A DNA stretch of 64,000 nt from positions 469,721,650-469,785,649 of the forward strand of contig CM042684.1 in the NCBI GenBank assembly GCA_023614405.1. The letters are read 5' to 3'. This document shows, piece by piece, positions 33,515-46,500 of the stretch. A program made the translations under genes and the position numbers. The notes beneath the pieces were generated by a model. It searched no databases and was not told the DNA's origin. It saw nothing but the letters and a program-made list of their open reading frames with translations. This DNA comes from Avena insularis. Its lineage: Eukaryota; Streptophyta; Magnoliopsida; Poales; Poaceae. Within the stretch, counting starts at the first letter, position 1, and every line of letters begins with the position of its first letter.

Positions 33515-34509
33515 GTCTGCAGCAGCTCCGTGCAGACAGATTTGGAGAGCAGAGAGAGGGTTCGGCGGTGTCACGCAATGTCGACGTATCCGGGCTTACC
33601 TGTGGAGAAGGCGGTGTGGCCACGGGGGTTGGAGGAGGCGGCATCGCTTGTCCTGTGTGGCGTAGGCGGTGGCGGCGCTAGTCCTGAGTGGAGGCGGCCG
33701 CCTCTTCCAGCTTTGGCGTTGTCCAGATCAACAGTTTTTGTAATAGTTATAATCTGCTTGGGCCTGCTGGGCCTAATCCCGTCGTTAAATCTGAGTCGTT
33801 CGTCGTTTTATACTAGTGCCTATGGTACTGTAAAACTTGCCTTTTTATTCCTTTCTACTTTTCTGAATTCTGTTTTTTTCCCTTTTCCTGTTTTTACAGT
33901 TTAGAATTTAATAAATTTGTTCATGTTTTTTGAAAAATATTACGTTTTTTAAAAATTGTTCATGATTTTTGAAATTGGTTCACGATTTTGAAAAAGTTCC
34001 CTTTTTTAGAACCTTGTTTATGATTTTCAAATCTAGTTCTTGAAGTTCGAAATTGGTTCATGATTTTCGAAAGATGTTTATTCAAAATATGTTCACTTTT
34101 TGAAAAACTTGTCATGATGTTTCAAATTTTGTTCATGATGTTCGAAATTAGTTCATGATATTTCAAAATAATGTTCACGTTTTTAAAAGATCATTTCTTT
34201 AATTTTTTTGTTTAGATTTAAAAATCATTCAAAATTGAAATTCGTTCATACTCGAAAATATACAGATTTGGAAAACTGAAAGAAAGAAAGAAAAATCAAA
34301 TACCTGCACAGCAGCGAAGGAGACCAGGAAAATGGTCCGACCCATGTTGGGCTCGCTACAGGCGGCACGAGCCGAACCTGCCGCATGAAGCGGTCATTAG
34401 CACCTACGGAAACTGACCGAGATTGATCCTTCTTCCTCCCAGAGACCAGAAACATAGCACAACAAAAGCATCCAGGATCTTCCTGGCTGATTTATGCTTA
34501 AACTAACAA
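33515..34509. repeat. Intergenic, with degenerate 'gttcatgattttt' repeats
   Basis: From 33515 to 33720 the DNA is GC-rich and unrecognised. From about 33900 to 34260 an AT-rich series of phrases such as 'ttcatgatttttgaaa' and 'gttcacgttttt' repeats irregularly at 20-30 bp spacing. I recall similar arrays as common repeats in Triticeae intergenic DNA, but cannot assign a family. No gene is supported. Confidence 0.55.
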
Positions 34510-34577
34510 TACTCCTTTCGCTGGTTTTAACTTTGTCTACATACGGATGCGTCAAGTCTAAATACGGGGAGGGAGTA
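34510..34577. mobile_element. Short Stowaway-like MITE remnant
   Basis: Starts TACTCCTTTCG and ends GGAGGGAGTA, the inverted Stowaway termini, only 68 bp apart. Stowaway elements insert at TA; both ends carry the TA here. Confidence 0.55.
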
Positions 34578-35396
34578 GCAAAATCAGAGAAGAAATTAAC
34601 ATGAACAAGGTGGATATTAGTTACCATGTAAGGGATGATAAAATACGTATTAGACGTACATACATAGACGTGTATTTGTATTGTAACTCTTCGTCTATAA
34701 ATATACGAAGGAAGAGTGGGCCCTTGTATGTTGTGCAACCCCATCGCAACTCTCTTTGTTATGTGGTATCAAAGCTAACGATCTGACCTAGATCGCTTCC
34801 GCGCAAGCATAAGTCTCCACCATCAATCTCATTCTCCTATCGTGACGGAATTCTTTGTCTCATCGGCGATGACGTTGTCCACTTCATCTGACCCGATGCC
34901 ATCCTTCGCGGTCTCCATGGCACGGCTATGTCCGATCTCCACCGTGTCGTCCACATAGATTTTCTCGACGGCGCCCGTCATGGTTGCCACTGCATCGGTC
35001 TTCATGGACATGCTCATGCTCCCCTCCTTCTCTCTAGCGTCATCCACTATGTCTATCCTCCCGGTGGGTTAGATACCCACCAGTGGATGCACAACCGATG
35101 GGATCATCAGCGTCAACGCCTCTCGGTATGAACCTCGCATCGGCTATCATAATAAAGATGACCATCAAGAATTACCTTTTCTGAAAGGCCCAAGTTGCTC
35201 CTCTCCTTCGGAGTCATCTCCTTTTGGGGTATGTCGATGGATCGACGGTCTTCCCCGCTACTCATGTCACCATGAGCCAAGGTGGTGTCGTGTTCCTGTG
35301 GCCTAATCCAACATATCAGCACTAGGTTTAGCGAGATCAAACCATCTTGTCGGTGTTTGTATCGTCGATGACCGAGAACATCACCGAGATGGTTCG
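34578..35396 (+). mobile_element. Copia-type fragment: LTR end, primer-binding site, start of interior
   Basis: A TATA box (tctataaatatacg, about 34692-34705) is followed by an LTR-like leader and TGGTATCAAAGC (34764-34775), one base off the initiator-Met primer site. Downstream comes the start of an interior without a clean gag frame. The fragment is cut at 35396 by the next Copia LTR. Its 5' LTR start and 3' half are not in the window. Confidence 0.6.
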
Positions 35397-37949
35397 TGTT
35401 GGAAATATGCCCTACAGGCAATAATAAATTTGTTGGTCTTCATATTTCCTTGTTTATGATTAATGTTTATTGTTCATGCTATAACTATATTTATTGGAAA
35501 CTAAATACACATGTTAGTCAAGCGATGCTTAAGATTTCCTGACCATGAACATGATTGTCACTTGATAATGGGATAATGATGTGATGGACAAACCCAAATA
35601 ATAAGCATAGCTTCTGATCACATCGTCTAGTTTGATTGCTATCGCTCTCCGAATATATCAAGCATAGTTTTCTCAGACCATGAGATCATGTTACTCCCAG
35701 GCATCGTAGGAATACTTTGTGGACATCAAACGCCACTCTGTAACTAAGTGATTATAAATGCATCTTTCAGACATCTCGAATGGTGTTTGTTGGATTGCGT
35801 GAATCAAGACTAGGATTTGTTCAGCCGTGTGATAGAGTGTAAGATATCTCTAGGCTCTCTTAGTAGTATAGCATCCATAAGCTTAGTGACTAATGTGTTT
35901 GGACACGGGGATCCTATACCATGGTACGAGTAAAGAGGACTTGCTGGTAACACGATTGAACTAGGTATGGCGATACCGGTGATCGAATCCCAGACAAGTA
36001 ATATATAGTGATACAAAAGGAATCATATATCAGATTGATTGAATCTTTGACATTGTGGTTCAACCAAAAATAACTCCGTTGAATATGTAGGAACCACTAT
36101 GGGCATCATGTTCCCGCTAATGGTTATTGATCGGAGAGGTGTCTCGATCATGTATGCATGTTCTCAAACTTGTTGGGTCACACACTTAACGCTTCGGTGC
36201 CGCTTGTCTTCATTGAGAATATGTATGGTGTAATCAAGTATTGATTCATAGTCTCAGATGGGATCCTAGACATCACGAGGATCTCTAGAATGGTCCGAAG
36301 ATTAAGAATCATGTATGGGAAAGAATTTTTTGAGGATCTAGAAAAGTTTGTGATTTTTCGGTATTTTCTAGAAGCCTCTAGAAGGTTCCGTGGAACCACC
36401 AGTGAGTCCCACCTACTCGGTGGGGCCATATGGTCCCACGAGGGGCACCCTTTCCCTAGATGGGCTAGGGTGGCACTGCTCCATAAGGCCCATTTGGCTA
36501 GGGCTTGAGGGAGGGGAAACCCTAAACTTGGAGGGTTTCCCCCAGTTTGGCTGCATCCCCTACTTGGAGGAGGGGTAAGGAGCCGGCCGGGCCCCTCCTC
36601 CTATATAAGGAGGGGCAAGGGGATGGGGAGTAGCACTCGATCCTCCTGACGCTGCCTCCCCTCTCCTCTCTCCCATACACGCTCTCGTACATATGTTTCG
36701 GCTTAGGCGAAGCCCTACAGATTTCTCTCTCCACCATAGTAGTGCTACCATTGTGTTGTCGGATTCTCGTGGAGATATTATCTCTCTTGCGGCATCAAGA
36801 AGGAAGAGACATCACAGAACGTGTGGATACCGCAAAGGTGCCATCCGTTCGGTACAAGGATCAAGAACAAGATCTACATCGGTTTGAACCAACGCAAGCA
36901 AACAACTACATCATCCACGATTTATAGATCATTAACCACTTGTATTTTTCAAGGGAAATTAGATTAAACTAGATAAATGCCCGTGCGTTGCCACGGGTCT
37001 CTCGGGTTTTCAAGTATCGTTCCATTTACATAGTGTAATCATAATGCAGTTAAATATTCTAACATTTTAACCACAACACCATCCAGCTAATGTAAAGACT
37101 ACATATCACACATGACAATATGCTTTACATTTTTTTTTGTATATGTTGAAATATGATCCAAATTCAATTAAGGAGGCTAACTTTTGACGAGCGGAGCGAG
37201 GCCCGTCGCCGGTACGAATCGTAAGCGGCCGACTGGGATGAGTTGAATCTGTGAAAATCCGCGGTGTTGTGTAAACACTCCCTGACATAGTAAAGTTTCG
37301 ATGGCTAGCGTCCGTGGTTTTTTCCTCTTTTTATTGAAGAGATTTTTCCATGCTAAATTGGTGTTCCCTTGCGGCTATTTTTTTTTTGTTTTTTGTTATT
37401 TGCTTGTCGCTTTTATAAAAGTATACACATAAAACCTGAATTAGTTTGTCATTATGCTCTGCAATTTTTCTCTATGCACACAAACTTAATTAATCATGTT
37501 TACGCTCTACAATTTCCTACGAAACCACAAGGGAAAAAAAAGAAATGATCAATCAAACCACATCATGGCAGTTGTTTATTGCCTACATGAAGAATTGGTA
37601 AACCTTTTGAAACCCACAAAAGAACATCAGCGCTATAACAAGGACGTTCGGGGCCCTACCGCGAGCAAGAGGTAAATTGTTTATCTGCAAAGGAAGAACA
37701 TCAAGCCATCATGCTATGCACTCCTACTGCTCATGGGTTTGACAATACTCAACCCGTTGCAGGTTCAGACAACATATTTGACTACCTAACATGAAGATTC
37801 CAGCTTGCCCAAGTAGTACTGCTCGGGGGGTGGATGCCGGCGGTGTCGGCTCAGACGGAGGAAACAAAGAAATTCAGTAATGGAAGAACCATGAATCAGA
37901 CGGACCACTCCGAGATTCTGTAATTTTGGATGCAAGAACCAAAAAAAAT

Positions 37950-38400
37950 CCATGGAAGTACTATGTATTCAGCTGATCCAATTTCAGATATATATAATTA
38001 GAAGGACAAAGACTGCAGTGCAGGACTTCAATCACTGTATCGCCACGGCCGAGAGTCTGGTGTACATGACCAACGTCGTGTCGAATGCGAGATTGGTGAT
38101 GTTGCGCGCGTTCTCCGCATCCCTTGCCAGTGCGGCCAGGCATGACGCATCGGCCCTCAGCCCCCAACAAGGCGCCCGTCGGCCTCGAATTCACACGCAC
38201 CACGGCGTGCCGCCCTAAATCCCATCAGTTGCCGCCGCTAAGAGGAGGAGCAGGGGCGAGGAAGGCCTCGCTGTGTCTAACCTTGTGGCTGTCGGCCGGC
38301 AGCGCCACAAAAACCCATCCTCTGCCTCCGTTCTCCGTCCCCTCCCGCTCTCATCCCCTGTCTCTAGATGAACACCTACAAAACTATATCCACTGTTGTC
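37950..38400. other. Mixed-composition cargo in the Helitron, unassigned
   Basis: Part of this stretch is GC-rich on minus with open frames of 67-80 codons and no recognised domain. It may derive from a captured host gene, but I cannot name it. Confidence 0.3.
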
Positions 38401-38431
38401 GATAGCGTTGTCGTCCATTTTTCAGCGACAA

Positions 38432-38583
38432 TTAATATGAATCGGAGGGAGTACTATTTTTATTTTCTACTCCTTCGCCTCATAAGGGATGTCATAGATT
38501 TTTCTAGATTTAGATGCATCTAGACACATTTTAATATACACGTACATGCGAATTTAGACAAATCCGTGACATCCTTTTTTGGA
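38432..38583. mobile_element. Stowaway-like MITE sequences inside the Helitron
   Basis: A right-type terminus GGAGGGAGTA ends near 38453. A second unit follows, starting 'tactccttcgcctcataagg' at about 38468; its arm 'gatgtcatagatttttctag' pairs imperfectly with 'aatttagacaaatccgtgacatc' near 38550-38572. Both are degenerate. Confidence 0.6.
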
Positions 38584-39214
38584 CACATGAAATACACTAT
38601 TTTTCCTCTTTTATTCAAATTAAAACTATGTATTGTTATTTATTTGTCTAAATCTATGTGAAAAGCCTTTTGAAACAAAGCCGAAAAAATAATTATTTTT
38701 TAGAGGGGACTTTTTTAGAGCCACCTCGCTGCACACTTACGTTGCACGCCCCCCCCCCCCACCCACACCTGTACACTCAGGTACACCACCACGAGCGCAC
38801 CTAACCCCACCATGTCGCACACAACCCACACCCAGACTACCGACGCCGCCCGACCCGCACACACCACGCATGACTCCCATCGCCAACTACCGACGCCGCC
38901 GCCCCCTCAATCCCAAACAGAGCACCGCTGACAGGGCCTCGTCGCCTCCTTCCCGAGCGCACATGCGCGAGGCGCAGCTCTTCCGTGGTCTCTAGCAGCC
39001 GCAAACCACCGCCTTAGACCCGTTCCCCGACACCTCACTCCATCGGCATCCTCACCTGGCCCAAGTTCCACTCCGAGCCGCCCCACTGTCCATCACCGCC
39101 GCCGTCGCGACTCATCCTCAGCGCCACTGCCCCACCTCCAGGAGCCGCTCAAATCCCAGCGCATCACGCGGCCGTGGCAGAAGCCTCGATGCTCGCCCTC
39201 CTACTCGTCGGCCA

Positions 39215-39711
39215 CGCGCGCAAGATCCGCCATGACCGCGCCCGTCCGCGTTGGCCCCTTCCTGCTCGACCACGTGGGACTTTTCCTCCGGCGGCGCATC
39301 GACCAGGTCGTCCGCCTATGCCTGACGCGACCGTGTGGTCCAGCGAGTCCGTCGTAGGTGGCGTCGTCCACATCGGCCGCCACCTCCTTTTGTTGCTCGG
39401 CGCCGCTGCGTGGTTCGGCGAGGTCGTCGTTCGCCGGAGTGAGGAGAGCGGGAGGTGAGCGGCACGCGCACAAGATCTGCCATGATCGCGCCCGTCCGCG
39501 TGGGCCTCTTCCTGCTCGACTGTGTGGGACTCTTCCTCCGGCGGCGCATCGACCAGGCCGTCCACCTCTACCCGACGCCACCCGTGGTACGGCGAGGCCA
39601 TCGTAGGAGGCATCGTCCACCTCGGCCGCCACCTCCTTTCGTTGCTCGACGCCGCTGCGTGGTCTGGCGAGGTCGTCGTGCGCCGGAGTGAGGAGAGCGG
39701 GAGGTGAGAGG
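39215..39711. repeat. Tandem duplication of a GC-rich unit of about 249 bp
   Basis: Two head-to-tail copies (about 39215-39463 and 39464-39711), each starting 'cacgcgc' plus 'caagatc' and ending 'gagtgaggagagcgggaggtga'-like. They differ at a modest number of positions. Open frames on both strands cross the copies, but none is conserved in frame through both and none has a domain. The base composition (strong GC at third positions in some frames) resembles a grass exon, consistent with captured gene DNA. Confidence 0.85.
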
Positions 39712-41680
39712 TAGAGCAAGGCGATGAAGTTGGGGACGAAGGACGCGTCTGGTGTTTGTGCTTTGCGGTGGCAGGGCTGTTATTTCACCAAACGAGCAGG
39801 GGCAAAACGGTCCAATAAACTGGCAGACGGAAAAAACAGGAGACGACGAATGTACCACAACGTAAATTAGGAGATAGATAGATAGAGATAGATCTATCTA
39901 CTTGTTACTTGCATCTAGTATATTAGATCTTGTAGGGTTTCCTCTTACTATTCTGTAGGAAAAAATTGTTTTTCATGCAATGAACCTATTAGTGGTATCA
40001 GAGCTAGATCTATCCGTAGATGTATAGTATAAGTAGAATACTATAATGTAGTGGGAGTTAATGAGTATGTTATTACCCTCCTATGTGTACTAGTAGATGT
40101 TGTGGGATAGTAAGATGAAGCGGCCCCGGTCGAGTTTATGTTTAAGCTTATGCGAGACTGGTTCCACGACTGACATGCAGCTTGTATTGCATAAGTATCT
40201 GACATATGTGTGTCTCTCTTTCTATAGTTAAAATCTATTTTGCAAAGGAGGACCCGGAAGGGTGTAGTAGAGATAACGTGGGTATCATTGTTTTGGTTTA
40301 TGCGTAGCAAGAACAGTTCTTCTTCCTAGTACAAGCTCCAAATCACGTAAAACATGTAACAATAAAATAGAGGTGTATCACTTGTTTTTGCAAGGGTATG
40401 TGGTGTGATATGTTATATGTTATGTGATCATGTTTGTAATATTATCACGAGTTGCATGTTGATGAGTTTGGTAACTGGCAGACGCCTAGATGGTTATCTT
40501 TATTTATTGTATGTCCTGGGTGCCAATGTTTAACCGTAATGTAAATTACTTTACTTTATTGCTAGTGTAGAAATAGTTGTAGAAACAACAAGATAGTGGA
40601 AGCAACCATATTATTGACATTGTGCTGGTGATGATGGTGATCACGCTTTGCTTTGGATAGGGAGATCAAAGGCACAACAAGAAAGGTCATGTCATGTCAC
40701 ATTGAATTGCATAAGATGTTTATCCTTCATAGTATCTTATTTTGGTTTGATTCGATCACAATGGTAGCATTATAAGATGATTCCTCACACTAAAATACCA
40801 AGATAAAAGTATTCATCCATAAGTAAGCACCATTCAAAATTTCATCGTTTTGAAGCATCTTGTGATGATCTCGTGTGATAGATTCTACGTTCACATAAAA
40901 CGGGTGTAAGCCATGTTGCACACGCAGAAAACTGTGGTTAGCTTGATAAGTCTAACATGTACAGACATGGCTTCGGAACACATCGAACCGAAAGGTTAAA
41001 AATGAGTCATATGAATGATATGATCAACATGTTGATATTTACCACTAAAACTACTACAACTCACGATGATGATCATACTTGGGTTAGTGAATTTGGATCA
41101 TGTGTCACTAAGAAGCTTGAGGAATGATGAGTTTAGTGGGAGTTTACTTAGTAATTTGATTTACTTAAACTAAATATTATGAACATAGTACAAACTAAAT
41201 TAGAATTTTTTCTATATAAAAAATAGGGCTCACTTACCTGTGGCGCACCCCATAGTGGTGCACCACGAGTAAGTGAGAGCAGGATTCAAATTCGAACCGG
41301 CCACTCCACCTCCACCTTTCCTCTTCCCCTTCCCCTTCTCCTTCTCTTTATCCTTCTTCTTCTCATCCACCTTCTCCTTCTTCATCTCCTTCTTCTTCTC
41401 CCTATAGTGCCCCTCGACACGATGCCTCCATCTCCAACCACGCATCATCCCTATCGTTGCCACATCCTCGACCTCGAGCTCATCCCCACCGCCTTGACCT
41501 CATCTGCTGCTGTCGGTGTGACCCCTGGAATCCGACACCTACATCCAGCCGCCGCCTCCTCCCGCAAGACCGTGCCACCCCAGGCTCCCTTGACACACCT
41601 CGACCTTGGTGGCCGCAACCGCCGCCTCCCGTCGACCGGCGAGGCCACGACCTCCCGCACCTCCATGCGGTGGTAGGTCG

Positions 41681-43572
41681 TGTAGGGTTTCGTAGCATGG
41701 AAAACAAAATTTTTCTATCGCATACAAACAAACAAGCCAAGATCTATCTACTAGATTGTAGCAACGAGTCGATAGAGGAACTCACCCTCGAAGATTCCAA
41801 AGCGGTTAACGAGAGCAGATTCTCGTGGGTGATGTAGTCGCATTTCTTCCGATCTCAAGATCGCGTGAGACGATCCTTCCAGCGCCATCGTTCGGCAGCG
41901 CTCCGCAATGGTCACACGTTCGGTACTGACGAAGACCTTCCTCTCCTTGTTCCAAAGAAAATGGAGGTTGTAGCACTCTCTCGTGATTCCGGCAAAGACT
42001 GGCGTGGTACCGAAGTAGAGGGAGATCTGCAGGCTTCGCCTTAAGCCGGCAAGTAGTATGGTGGAGCTTATGAGAGAGGCTATTAGTGGTCTAGTAATTA
42101 GACACACCAATTAGAAGGCTCTAAACCAATTAGAAGGCTCTAAACCGCTGGCTAAAGCAATTAGAAGCTCTAAACCAAAACGGCTCTAAACCGGAGGTAG
42201 AAGATAGGAACTTGTGTGTGCTAGGAGGGAGCCCTGCCTCCTTATATAGGTGGGAGGGCTGGCCGGCCAAGGAGGAGAGTCCCTCCCAAGTCGGCTTGGT
42301 GGGCGCCGCCAAGGGAGGAACCCTCCTCCAACTCGGCCTCCACCAATCCTCCTCTTCCCACTTCCCAAAATTGCGTTTGACTTTCAAACTAGCCGCTTGA
42401 CTTTTCAATTTAGGATTTAAATAAATCCTTTATTTTGGACAGCGAAGACACCTAGTACATGATGCAATCATTCCAACTTACAATGACACATTCATGTACC
42501 CTTCCCCCTTTCGGAGTGCCGGACATTCCGGGACCTTCTAGAATGTTCCCGATGAAAACACGGAATCATTCCGCCACTCAAATGGGACTTTCCTTATATG
42601 AATCTTATTCTCCGGACCATTCCGGATCTCCTCGTGATATCCCGGATCCCATCCGAGACTCCGAACAACATTCGGTCTCTTTCTCATAATACCATAACTA
42701 CTCAAACAACGTCGAATCCTTAAGTGTGTCTCCCTACGGTTCGTGAATTATGCGGACATGATCGAGACACTTCTCCGATCAATAACCAATAGAGGAATCT
42801 GGAAATTCATATGGCTCCCACATATTTCTACGATTACTTTGATCGAATGAACCACTTACATACGATACCAATTTCCCTTTGTCTCACGATATGTTACTTA
42901 TCCGAGGTTATGATCGCTGGTATCTCTCGCATACCTAGTTCAACCTCACATCGATAAGTACTCTTTTCTCGTTCCTGATATGTGATCCCTTGTGAGCCAG
43001 TCACATGCTTGCAAGCTAATTGGATGACATTTCACCGAGAGGGCCCAGAGTATATCTATCCGTCATGTGGATGGACAAATCCCACTCTTGATCCATGTGT
43101 CTCAACCAATACTTTCCAAACACTCAATGCCACCTTTATAACCACCATATTACGGTGTGGTGTTTGATGACATCAAAGCATCCATCCGGTAAAGGTGATA
43201 TGCATGATCTCATGGTCGAAGGAATTAGGTTACTATGTATCAGAAAGCATATAGCAATTGAACTATTGAAATGACTTGATCTTTATGCTACGCTTATCTA
43301 TAGGAGTATGTCCATCACATCATTCTCCTAATGATATGACCCTGTTGTTAATAACATCTCTATGTTCATGATCAGGAAACCATGATCATATATTAACCAA
43401 CAAGCTAGTTTAACAAGAGGCTTTACTAGGGACTCTTTTATGTTTACAAATCACACAAGTATTAATGTTTGTTTCGTTAATACAATTATAGCATGGTATG
43501 TAAACATTTATCATAAATATGAAGATATGATAATAACCACTTTATTATTGCCTCTTGGGCATATCTCCAATA
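41681..43572 (-). repeat. 3' LTR of Copia B
   Basis: 1892 bp, matching 48580-50451 with scattered substitutions and small indels. A TATA motif on minus lies near 42240-42247 (plus 'ttatatagg'). Confidence 0.88.
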
Positions 43573-46500
43573 GTCTCCCACTTGCACTAGAGTCAATAAT
43601 CTAGTTTCAAACCTTTGTGTATTCAACACCTATGGCTTTCCGGTGTTGTATGTACACGATTGCTAGTGGTCAACTGATCTGATCGGATCGACACTTCCAG
43701 TCCGTGTGTAATTGCATATCTTTGCGGCATCACTCATTCTCTAATGAGATGGCTTTGTATAATTTGGTCTTTCGGTGTGACCTTTAGTTCTTTGGGGTTA
43801 AAACATGTTGATAATATTGTCGCACAATATATCTTCATAGTATTATCCCGCTGTGAACTACACCTAGTTTGATAACAAACTACTTGACACAAATGCCCTC
43901 TTTTGCTGCTATAATAGCAGTCATATACTTAGCCTTTTGTTGTAGTATCTGTCACAATGTCTTAACTTTGGAACTCATCCAAATCCATTATGGAACTTAC
44001 TTTCCATTATATTGTGCCACCCTTAGTTTAGATTGAGATAAAACTTAATTTGTACTATGTGACAAAACTAGTATCAATGTAGTACTTTTACAATGAACTA
44101 ACCATCTATTCGTCACTTCTACAAATAATATACTCTTAGTTCTTCCAAAAGATCATAAGAATATCCTTACTATCGTCCAATGATCATCTTATGAATCATT
44201 CTGGTATATGCTCATAACATTTAGAGCATAGGACATATCTGGATTTGTACATACCACAGTATGATTGATATAAACACTCTTTGTGATTTCATACATCAAG
44301 TATCAATCTATATTTGAATCTTTGTTTCACTTACCAAATGTCAATACATTTGAATATATCATCAACATTGAACTCATTCAATCCTTTCTGTGCGACAAGA
44401 ACCTTTCTTGTAGTTTCTATATTGAACTCATTCAATATCTCGTCTATGTACTTCTGGCACAACCATATTAGCATCTATTGATGCCAAATATTTTGGTTTT
44501 GCCTAAGTCTTTCATCGGGATGAAATTCTTAATATGTGTTAATAAAATATACATCTTTTCCAATCAACAATATGTCCTCCACATAATGTATTAGAAATAT
44601 GTCTTAGCGCTCCCACTTAATTTCTTGCAAATGCAAGCATCTTCATCGTCTCTAATGAACTTTTAAACTCTTTTAACAGTTTCATCATAGTGAAGATTCC
44701 AACTCCGCGATGCTCACTTTAACCATTGAAGTTTGCATATGCTTTTAGCATCCTTTGAATTAACAAAACCCTATGGACCGTGTTATGCACATGTCCTAGG
44801 TAACGATTCTATTAGAAGAACTTGTTTTGTTTATTCAACTATCATATAACAAAATTATATGTAGTGGTTGCTACATTAATCCGTCTAGACTAAATATCAC
44901 TATGAAAGATCAAATCTTGTCATAGTCAACCTTTGAACATTGTTGTGAACTCTTTCCCAACATGTCGACTATTTCATAGATGTGCAACATCCATGTCTAT
45001 TTATTTATAGATCCAAACACGACTGTAAGGTCTTACACCTTTGTCGAGGGTCCTTCAAGTTCAAAACTTGATTTCTCGTGTATGGAATTATCACGGATTT
45101 TATGGCTTCAAGCCATTTGACGGAGTCAGGGCCCATCATTGCTTCTTTGCATGTAGTCCGTTCATTATTCTCAAATAATGATTCAACCCTCAAATCTTGG
45201 TATTTGATTGTTTACTTGACCTACTTGGTTCAATAGAAACTTAGACCTCCGTGACCACAACCTTTGAGGCACGTGAGCCATGATCATTGTTGCTGCCTCC
45301 GGAACACTTTTCGGTGCTGCGCAACTCTGCACATATAGCTAAGGTTCCTTTAACCTTATCAAAGTTCTATTGTCCTCCCACTTAATTTTTAGAAAAATTC
45401 CTTCTCAAAGAAACTTGACGTTTTAAGTGACAAACACTTTTGTCTCTGGTGTTTATGGAGGAATACTTAACATTTATACAAAGACAGGTTCATCCGACTT
45501 TGGTTGCACACATCTTTCTTATGCATAGCATACCAATGTTTTAAGAAAGGACTACTTGGGTTTTATCCCAAACCATAACTTTATATGGTGTCATTTCAAC
45601 GGATTATGATGGAGCTCCTTTTCAGTGGAAAAACGGTAATCACTAAAGCTTTTAATCTTTAAAATATAATGACAGTTTTATGAATTACACCTTCGATCTT
45701 ACCATGTCAAACAAGGTTTAATTACATACCTCGAACGCTCCATACCCTTATGGTGTTTCGGGAAATGCAAATCCACGGAATGATTCCTTAAATCTTAGGT
45801 ATTATGCTAAACTTGTAACTCAAATATCTTCCTTTATGATCTTATCATAAACTATTTATATTCTTGTTACAATGATTTTGCACTTCATCTTAAAATTCTT
45901 TGAACTTTTCAAATATTTCACACTTCATCTTTATTAAGTAAATATTCATATATTCACTCAAATTTTCGGAGAAAGCATATGAAGTTGAAATCCATCGCTC
46001 TTGACTACACATAATGGATTTTGTACAACAATATGTACAAGTTCCAATAAGCTAGTCCATCGTTCCCTTTTGGCCTATGAACGAAGTTTTAATTATCTCT
46101 AGGAAAGTTTCACAAACGTCATTTGATCAAAATCAAATAGACTCCAAAATTCCATCCATATGGATTTTCTTCATGTTTTCTTTCCAATATAATTTAAACG
46201 GCGATGTCACTTCCTAAGTGATCTTTCAATCAATTTGTCTTTCGACAATTTTTAGCACTAGTTTTATGGATGTGATTTCTCCAACGAGATTTGCGAATCA
46301 TCCATCTTTTATGGATTACGGCAATTATTTGAACAACCCTTTTGTTCTCATAATACCTGATAAAACAAATCTTGAAGGCAAGCGTTGATGTTTAACGAGC
46401 AACACAATAACCCTTTATTTGTTCTCGATGAACATCATCACATATTCTTTTGCTAGTTACTTAGGCCATTGTAGTTCATGAATTGTGTTGTTTCGTATGA

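Larger units (their letters stand above)
36969..39892 (-). mobile_element. Non-autonomous Helitron inserted in the Copia A LTR
   Basis: Read on minus, the right structure for a Helitron 3' end is present at 36998-36969: a hairpin CCCGTGGCAACGCACGGG, seven bases, then CTAG, with a host T (plus A at 36968) following. The other end reads, on minus, TCTATCTCTATC starting at 39892, preceded by host A. Helitrons begin TC, end CTRR, insert between A and T and make no target duplication; all four conditions fit. Removing 36969-39892 restores a continuous LTR reading from '...gattaaa' to 'tctatctac...'. No Rep/helicase gene is visible. The cargo includes MITEs (38432-38583) and a GC-rich block (38740-39720) with an internal tandem duplication, the sort of captured DNA common in grass Helitrons. 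Confidence 0.82.
35397..41205 (+). mobile_element. Angela-like Copia element, 5' part only (Copia A)
   Basis: The LTR starts TGTTGGAAATATGCCC at 35397, as in Angela/WIS/BARE-type elements. It runs to 36968, is interrupted by the Helitron, and resumes at 39893, ending near 39990. TGGTATCAGAGC (39993-40004) is the primer-binding site. The interior to about 41205 is colinear with the reverse complement of the 5' interior of the minus-strand Copia element (about 48560-47400); examples are 'gatgaagcggcc' (about 40113 against 48450) and 'cttgtattgcataag' (40181 against 48380). It has no intact gag frame. The rest, including pol and the 3' LTR, is missing beyond the CACTA-like junction at about 41205. 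A candidate left duplication GTTCG (35392-35396) cannot be checked for that reason. Confidence 0.8.
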
